DNA from: an uncultured Bacteroidales bacterium
GTDB lineage: Bacteria; Bacteroidota; Bacteroidia; Bacteroidales; UBA4417
Reading direction: 5' to 3'
Assembly (NCBI GenBank): GCA_937965665.1
Contig: CALCJE010000250.1
Location: 1 to 18,601, forward strand
Length of the DNA stretch: 18,601 nt
Below are positions 16,477 to 18,601 of the stretch, piece by piece. Position 1 is the first letter of the stretch, and every line of letters starts with the position of its first letter. The position numbers and the translations under genes were made by a program. The notes beneath the pieces were generated by a model, which saw only the letters and a list, made by a program, of their open reading frames with translations, was not told where the DNA came from and made no database searches.

Positions 16477-16508
16477 TTTGTTTTATCGGCTAAATTGTTA
16501 TTTCTTTG
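16477..16508 (+). promoter_or_regulatory. Promoter of the acpP-fabF-rnc operon
   Basis: The -33 element TTTG (16477-16480) and the -7 element TTTCTTTG (16501-16508, one mismatch from TAnnTTTG) are separated by 20 nt, the expected Bacteroidota spacing. The leader would be about 25 nt. The -7 box continues into CAGCC-TAAAA, as at ptb. Confidence 0.65.
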
Positions 16509-16537
16509 CAGCCTAAAACCAATTAAAGCGTACAACA

Positions 16538-16774
16538 ATGTCCGACATTGCAACAAGAGTAAAAGCTATCATCGTTGATAAGCTGGGAGTAGACGAAAAA
16601 GAAGTAAACCCTGCAGCAAGTTTCACCAACGACCTGGGTGCCGATTCACTGGACACCGTTGAACTGATTATGGAATTCGAAAAAGAATTCAACATTGCTA
16701 TTCCTGACGATCAGGCTGAAAAAATCAGTACAGTAGGTGATGCGATCACTTACCTCGAAAGCAACGCGAAATAA
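16538..16774 (+). CDS. acpP: Acyl carrier protein
   Basis: 78 residues, acidic and helical, the carrier of growing acyl chains in type II fatty acid synthesis. The phosphopantetheine attachment site is Ser37 in LGADSLDTVEL (33-43), followed by the typical EFEKEFNIAIPDDQAEKI helix region. Length is standard. It is the first gene after its own promoter and lies only 14 nt before fabF. Confidence 0.98.
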   Translation: MSDIATRVKAIIVDKLGVDEKEVNPAASFTNDLGADSLDTVELIMEFEKEFNIAIPDDQAEKISTVGDAITYLESNAK

Positions 16775-16788
16775 GTAAAACTCATTCG

Positions 16789-18042
<1,254 letters not shown>

Positions 18043-18044
18043 CT

Positions 18045-18554
18045 TTGACTTTCGACGTCATTAAACCTATCAGGGTATTTCTCTCTGAGGATAAGCAGCT
18101 TTTCGTAGCACTAAAAAATATTTTCGGGTTTTACCCCGGGAATATTTTTTTGTATAAACTGGCCTTCAGGCATAAGTCGCAGGCGCTGGAACTGAATAAC
18201 GGCAGCCGTGTAAGCAACGAGCGACTCGAATACCTGGGCGATGCCATTCTGAGCGCAGTAGTGGCTGATCACCTGTTCAAGATGTTTCCTTACAAGGATG
18301 AAGGCTTCCTTACCGAGATGCGGTCGCGCATCGTGAGCAGGGCACAGCTGAATAAACTCTCGCAAAAACTGGGTATTGATACGCTGATTAATGCCAACAC
18401 CGAGAAAAATAACGTGTACCGCTCAATGAAAGGCGATGCCTTCGAAGCACTTATCGGAGCCATGTACCTGGATAAAGGCTACAATTTTACCCGGCAGATC
18501 GTGATCGAGAAAATTATCAGGCAGCATTTCGACCTGCATGAACTCGAAAACAAC
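18045..18554 (+). CDS. rnc: Ribonuclease III, 3'-truncated at the end of real sequence
   Basis: RNase III cuts double-stranded RNA in rRNA and mRNA processing. The first 170 residues are present. The signature NERLEYLGDAIL is at 58-69 (Glu59, Glu62, Asp66) and GDAFEALIGAMYLDKGY at 130-146 (Asp131, Glu134), so the metal-binding residues of the catalytic domain are complete. The dsRNA-binding domain (about 70 more residues) is missing. The frame has a stop at 18024 and no ATG before the signature motif, so the TTG at 18045, 2 nt after the fabF stop, is the likely start and translational coupling is likely. A less likely alternative is ATT at 18060. The frame stays open to the end only because adapter sequence begins at 18555; the last genuine codon is AAC at 18552-18554. 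Confidence 0.93.
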
Positions 18555-18601
18555 AGATCGGAAGAGCGTCGTGTAGGGAAAGAGTGTAGATCTCGGTGGT
18601 C
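18555..18601 (+). other. Illumina adapter sequence left on the contig end
   Basis: The terminal 47 bases begin AGATCGGAAGAGCGTCGTGT and continue as the reverse complement of the Illumina TruSeq universal adapter, as I know it. This is not genomic. Translated in the rnc frame it gives the artefact tail RSEERRVGKECRSRWS. Confidence 0.97.

Larger units (their letters stand above)
16230..16537. other. 308-bp divergent purN/acpP control region
   Basis: This AT-rich gap holds the predicted purN promoter near one end and the acpP promoter near the other. The middle (about 16290-16470) contains no gene I can support and no recognisable RNA structure. Confidence 0.6.

Overview
The window looks like chromosomal DNA of a member of the Bacteroidota, most likely class Bacteroidia. 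Three things point there: (1) type IX secretion (T9SS) C-terminal sorting domains on two secreted proteins; (2) Bacteroidota-style promoters (TAnnTTTG at -7 with a TTG-type -33 element), with almost no Shine-Dalgarno sequences; and (3) the arrangement purN / acpP-fabF-rnc, which I recall as common in Bacteroidales. Gene content mixes fermentation (ptb-buk) with oxygen- or copper-related functions (fatty acid desaturase, cupredoxin), so a facultative or microaerobic lifestyle is possible. That is inference.

Layout. Positions 3-1553 (+) hold the C-terminal part of DNA primase DnaG, cut by the window start. Positions 1580-5489 (-) hold two exported DUF3857-type proteins in tandem. The upstream one keeps a full transglutaminase-like Cys-His-Asp triad and the downstream one has lost it. 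Positions 5762-6781 (-) encode a membrane fatty acid desaturase and 6905-7519 (-) a small secreted cupredoxin with a T9SS tail. Positions 7868-9139 (+) encode an exported M64 (IgA-protease-like) metallopeptidase. Positions 9405-11503 (+) are the phosphate butyryltransferase and butyrate kinase pair, with a long inverted repeat between the two genes. A strong bidirectional terminator at 11524-11562 separates buk from the convergent 11590-15600 (-) gene, a 1336-residue CotH-kinase/lamin-tail surface protein. purN lies just upstream of it (15648-16229, -). Divergent from purN are acpP, fabF and rnc (16538 to the end, +). The rnc gene is cut at 18554, because the last 47 bases are Illumina adapter sequence, not genome.

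How the genes work together. acpP-fabF-rnc is a tight housekeeping cluster (gaps of 14 and 2 nt) for fatty acid elongation and RNA processing. ptb-buk interconverts acyl-CoA, acyl-phosphate and a short-chain acid with ATP. The exported proteins (DUF3857 pair, cupredoxin, M64 peptidase, CotH protein) are cell-envelope or surface functions. I see no CRISPR array, tRNA, rRNA, insertion sequence or phage gene, and no clearly novel multi-gene system. The most unusual items are the active/inactive DUF3857 pair, the ptb-buk intergenic inverted repeat, the modular CotH protein, and the adapter read-through that would create a false RNase III C-terminus.
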